Shown here in pieces: positions 34,167 to 38,503 of a DNA stretch of 38,503 bases. The DNA comes from Hepatocystis sp. ex Piliocolobus tephrosceles (taxonomy: Eukaryota; Apicomplexa; Aconoidasida; Haemosporida; Plasmodiidae), in contig CABPSV020000054.1 in the NCBI GenBank assembly GCA_902459845.2, forward strand, positions 1-38,503. Reading direction: 5' to 3'. The notes under the pieces are model-generated. The model had not been told where the DNA came from. It ran no database searches and saw only the letters and a list, made by a program, of their open reading frames with translations. The position numbers and the translations under genes are program-made. Positions within the stretch are counted from its first letter, which is position 1. Each line of letters begins with the position of its first letter.

Positions 34167-35426
34167 ATGTTATTTAACAAACTGTTTAAAAAACAAATTG
34201 AGCTAGAAGTTGATCTTTACATATTAAAAAACGACGAATCCATAGCACTGTTACTAGATTCTAAATTAGTAGTTGAAAAAAACGACGTAATCGTTTCTGA
34301 TAAATCAAAAAGATTTATATTTAATGAAGATAATATTTTTAGTTTTAAATATCATGAACTTGACATGTGTCAGTTTAAATATATTCAGTCTAATGGCATA
34401 ATAGAAGAGTATGGATTGGTATTTACAAAATTATGTGATATGTATTATTTTTATAAATATATTATGTATAGTTATTTAAAAGGAAATATAATAATATATA
34501 AAAATATTGATATATATAAATATTGTGCACCCCATAAAATTTTATTTAAAAAAAATTATTATGGTGTTTTATTATTTAATACTGCTAAAGGTGAGCATAT
34601 ATTGGTTATTGTTAAATCAAACAGAAAAACGAAAAAATATGGATATATCGTTGATAACACTCAAACCGGTATCACATCAGTGAAGCTATCAGATGATAAA
34701 ATGGCAGGTGGTAAAACAGTAGAATCTAAGAAAACAGATTCTAAAACTGTGGAATCTAAGAAAGTTTATAAAAAAGAAGCGGATAAAAAATATATAATAG
34801 ACCATGAATGTGAAAAATATTATGAAGAATTTAGCATAGACAATTTAAGAGAGTTATATAAAAGGAATAAAATATTTTTAATATATATTTTAAATTCGTT
34901 TAATGATATTTATTTAAGTATTGAATCTGTAGGTATACATATAAACAACTATCTTATAAGTAATAAAATTTTTAAATTTATACCTTATAAAGTTTTATAT
35001 CCAGATGAAGAAAATCATGAGAGTTATTTTGTTAATAATTGTTCAACTGACGAAGATGTTATAAATGGATTAGAATATGAAAAACAAAACTTAACAGATG
35101 GAACAACTACTGAAGAGGAAAAAAGGATCCAATTAAAAGGTAATAATACTAAAACTGATAAAACTGGTAAAATAAAACATTATGTGGAAAAAAATAAATC
35201 AATTAAATCAAGTGAACTGAATGAATCTAATGAGTTGAACACCTTGAATGATAAAATTATTAAGAATAAAACAGATGATAAAAAAAATAAAAATATTATA
35301 GTTAATGAAAAAGATAAATCTGCATATAAAAAAGGTAGTAATAATAAAAAAGGTAGTAATAATAAAAAAGGTAGTAGTAATAAAAAAGGTAGTAGTAATA
35401 AAAAAGGTAGTAGTAATAAAGAGGAC

Positions 35427-35481
<55 letters not shown>

Positions 35482-37016
35482 ATGATCTTAAGGTACCGAG
35501 TGAAACTGCAAAACAAAATGAAGTATGCTTAAATATAGACGAACTGAAAGAAAAGTTTTTACTTGTGTTCGAATCAGATAGTATATTAATTGATTACATA
35601 AAAAATATTTTAATATATAGACTTGACTTTGAAAACGATATAATAAATATTAAAAAAGATTATATAGATACACAAAAATTGGCTAAGAGTAAAAATATAA
35701 ACGATTTTAAAGATATGAATGATGAAAAAAGAGAAGATAATATAAATGAAAATATGAATAAAAATACAAAATATATGTTACAATCTGATTCAGATACATT
35801 ATCAGATAATTCTGAAAGTGAAGATGACAAAAGTAATTATAAAATGGGTAGGAAATTACGACATAATAATTATATTGATTATAAAAATTCAGATATGAAA
35901 TATAAATTTGTAAATACACAAGGGAAATTTTCATTTGTTATGAGACAAAATTATATCCCACCACTTATAACAAAAAAAAGAATAGATGGAAAAAAAAAAA
36001 AAAATCCAAAAAAAAATGATGGTATGGATAATGAATATCAATATTATACTGAAAATGATGCAATACGTTACGAAAATATAATTAACGACCTAAACATTTA
36101 CCAATTTGATGAATATGGAAAGGAAAAGAAAATATACAAATCAAATATAGATTTATTTAAATACAAAAATGAGAAATGTATACCTAAGTATGCACTTGTG
36201 AATGATACAGAAGGAAATGAACTTATAATTTTAGATGAAAAAAATGATAAAAATTTATTTATGGTTGATGTAAATCATGAAAAGATTATACAAAAATGGA
36301 ATACAGAATATATACCAATAAAAAAGTTATTAAAAAAAGAAGAAAATTTATATTGTGGGTATAATAAAAATAACTTATATTATGTAGATACAAGAATGAA
36401 AGATTGTGTACAGAATTTATTAGTATATAGTAAAAATTCTTCCGATGTTGAATATGCAAGTATGGATGAAAATGGTCAAATAATTTTAACAAATAAGCAA
36501 GGAGAATTAAAATATTATGATGGAAAATTAAATAATGCTAATATTATTAAAAAAAGTAAAAATGTTATTTTTTGTGCTAATGATATTGTTCATTTGACTT
36601 TAACACATGATGGAAATTACTCAATTGTAACATGTGAAAAAAGTGTTATTTTATGTAATAATTTTCTTGACGATGGAAACAATTTTTTTAAAAAGTGTAT
36701 AAAAAAAGAAGATCGAACAAAACAGAAAAAAATTCTTTTACAAATACATTATATTGATGTATTTACTTATAATTTGGGAAATTTTGTATTTATTAAAAGT
36801 GTTTCTAATTATGACAATACATTTATAATTACTTTTTCACAAAAATTTTATGTCGTATGGAATTTTAAAGAGGCATTAAATGATCAAATATCTTATGTTA
36901 TTAAAAAAGTCGATAGTAATATATCAGACATTACTTCTTTTAACGTTAACCAAATGCAGGGGATAATTATGGCGACAGAAAATTCGTTGAAATCGAAAAA
37001 AATTAAAAATTTATAA
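34167..37016 (+). CDS. VID27: VID27-family protein (949 aa)
   Basis: A single exon. The start is the ATG at 34167 (MLFNKLFKKQIELEVDLYIL); upstream in-frame codons lack an ATG. VID27 proteins (yeast Vid27, plant CYPRO4) have an N-terminal region, a PH-like domain and a C-terminal WD40-like propeller. Here about residues 1-180 form the N-terminal domain (IALLLDSKLVVEKNDV, IFNEDNIFSFKYHE). A Lys/Ser/Asn linker contains KKGSNN/KKGSSN repeats and about 18 consecutive Ser (about 380-440). The propeller spans about 640-945: NLFMVDVNHEKIIQKWNTEY, NNLYYVDTRM, YASMDENGQIILTNKQGELK, HLTLTHDGNYSIVTCEKSVI, FIITFSQKFYVVWNFKEAL. These match the family's DLE.GKVVEEWK, LFRIDPR, ATT..G.IAV.S..GDIRL, D.RW.LATC and FVITWNFKKVL. 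The molecular function of the family is poorly defined. Confidence 0.88.
35325..35482. repeat. In-frame AGT-based repeats in VID27-like gene
   Basis: Five 15-bp units (GGTAGTAATAATAAAAAA type), then (AGT)n for about 18 codons, encode KKGSNN repeats followed by poly-serine. The antisense frames give poly-Thr and poly-Val artefacts. Confidence 0.93.
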
Positions 37017-37177
37017 TTATCCAAATATTATTTGGGGACGTATATTTATATTTATGTTATATACGAAATTATACGAAAATTGTTTATAAATGTAAGCAAA
37101 TGTATGTTAAATATATGCACATATATATAGGTTTGCTTGCATTCCTTTTGCTTATTCTCTTGTTTGTTATTTTTGTT

Positions 37178-37236
37178 CTTCCCCATACTTGTTCTCCCCC
37201 CCATATTTGTTCTCCCCTTATATTTGTTCTTCCTCT
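37178..37236. repeat. C-rich imperfect repeat CCCCATATTTGTTCTC
   Basis: Three or four copies of a 16-18 bp unit (CCCCATACTTGTTCTC, CCCCCCATATTTGTTCTC, CCCCTTATATTTGTTCTT) lie about 165 bp after the VID27-like stop. It is the most C-rich stretch on the plus strand in this part of the window. Confidence 0.8.
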
Positions 37237-37471
37237 TTTTTGTATTTTTTTTTTTTTTATTTAATTTTCAATTTTTAATTTTTAATTTTCTGTTTTGTGC
37301 CCTTTTGTACCGTATTAACCAATTAGTAATAACATAACATCACAAACGAAAAAAAGAAAAATAAAATAAAATAAAATAAAACACAATAAATGAAACTGAG
37401 TTAAAAAATAAAGTCACACCCGTTAAAAAAAAAAAAAAATTTCAAATAGTTTAACATTTTTACAGAAATTA

Positions 37472-37504
<33 letters not shown>

Positions 37505-38428
37505 ATTCCTTCTCAAAATATTTAATGTGCTTACAATTGTTGCAGTATATATATATATATATATATATACATATACACACACAAATATCCCACAATAGAA
37601 TACATATTATGAGTAAATGCCACACGAGTAAATATGTTAATTTTTATTTAATATATAAATAGATACCTGTACAACCATATGTATTAACATAAAATATTAT
37701 ATTTGTACATTTGATGAACACTGTTAGAATTTTATTTTTTATTCACTATTTCATTAAATGGAATTTTTTCCATTGGAAAAAAAAAAAAAAAAAATCTCTT
37801 CTATTATCAATTTATTTTTACTTTGACATATTCCATTATTTTTTTATATTAACAAAGTGTTAGAAAGACATTTTTTTATTATTTTCTTTTTTTTATAAAT
37901 TTTATTCTTTTATACATTTGAATTTAGTTTATATATATGTATATAAAAGGAAAATAGCTTATTTTAATAGATGAAAAATTCCCGTTCGACATATACATAA
38001 TTACAAAAAAAATTCTTTAAGTGTATACAACGATAAAACAATCTATGTAAAAACATATATATATATATACATGTAATTGAATGATTGTGCAGTGTATGGA
38101 AATATTTTTACTAACATATACACTGCGTTATATTACTTACGCGAATGTTTTATATACATTACGATACAAATGTATTTATACAATATATGGACATTTTTAT
38201 AAATGTTTTTATTTTTTTTCAGCTTTGTTTACTTTTTTTTTTTTCAACTTCGTTATTTTACTTTATTTTATTTTTGTTTCTGCCTCATATGTATTTTCGT
38301 TTTTCATAATTTTTTTTTTTTTATATACTAGCTTTATGTTTGTACTACTTTCGTTTTTTTTATTTTATTTTATTTTTTTTTTTTTTCATATATATTTTTT
38401 ACTATTTTTTTTTTTATACTATTATCAA

Positions 38429-38431
<3 letters not shown>

Positions 38432-38503
<72 letters not shown>
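38432..38503. repeat. Poly(T) of at least 72 nt at the window edge
   Basis: Uninterrupted T from 38432 to the end of the window. The true length cannot be known because the window ends inside it. Confidence 0.95.

Larger units (their letters stand above)
37017..38503. other. 3' flank of VID27-like gene and AT-rich end of window
   Basis: No gene is visible. It contains the C-rich imperfect repeat at 37180-37236, AAAAT repeats (37360-37382), poly(A) tracts (37426-37439, 37473-37502, 37779-37794), (TA)n (37546-37569), and at the end a T tract from 38432 to the last base. The first part is probably the VID27-like 3' UTR. Confidence 0.75.

Overview
This window is nuclear DNA of a haemosporidian apicomplexan, most likely a Plasmodium species. 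The evidence is extreme AT richness, very long poly(dA)/poly(dT) and (TA)n tracts, Asn/Lys-rich proteins with long low-complexity inserts, short GT-AG introns, and gene families found in malaria parasites. The species cannot be fixed from the sequence alone. No bacterial, phage, transposon or CRISPR features are present. Gene models were assembled by eye from reading-frame continuity across splice sites. Each spliced model closes to a whole number of codons ending in a stop.

Layout, left to right: a DDX51/Dbp6-type DEAD-box helicase (minus, 3 exons, 64-2550); a COPII coat protein Sec24 (minus, 5 exons, 4082-9701); a 3.2-kb divergent intergenic region; a degenerate Gfo/Idh/MocA (GFOD-like) oxidoreductase (plus, 3 exons, 12915-14661); isoprenylcysteine carboxyl methyltransferase ICMT (minus, 2 exons, 15239-17327); an RsmH-type rRNA methyltransferase with an N-terminal targeting leader (plus, 18292-19641); a tiny two-exon gene for a 58-aa basic, mitochondrial-looking protein (minus, 20431-20802); a stand-alone p25-alpha/TPPP-like protein (plus, 2 exons, 22002-22736); a small heat-shock (alpha-crystallin) protein (plus, 25120-25923); a candidate structured ncRNA (about 26085-26190); a signal-peptide protein of unknown function (minus, 3 exons, 26985-29423); a TRAPPC12-like TPR protein (minus, 30502-31929); and a VID27-family protein (plus, 34167-37016). 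The window ends inside a 72-nt poly(T) tract.

The genes are not an operon or an obvious functional cluster. Several do relate to the secretory or endomembrane system: Sec24 (COPII cargo selection), TRAPPC12-like (ER-Golgi tethering), ICMT (ER-located prenyl-protein methylation), VID27-like and the signal-peptide protein. The helicase, RsmH and perhaps the 58-aa protein belong to ribosome biogenesis in different compartments.

The most distinctive features are: four introns in four genes each filled by a different tandem minisatellite (16, 30, 18 and 19 bp units); further locus-specific arrays in intergenic DNA; in-frame repeat expansions inside Sec24, ICMT, TRAPPC12-like and VID27-like; the 58-aa gene, which an ORF-length filter would miss; and an isolated GC-rich island whose layout resembles an H/ACA RNA.
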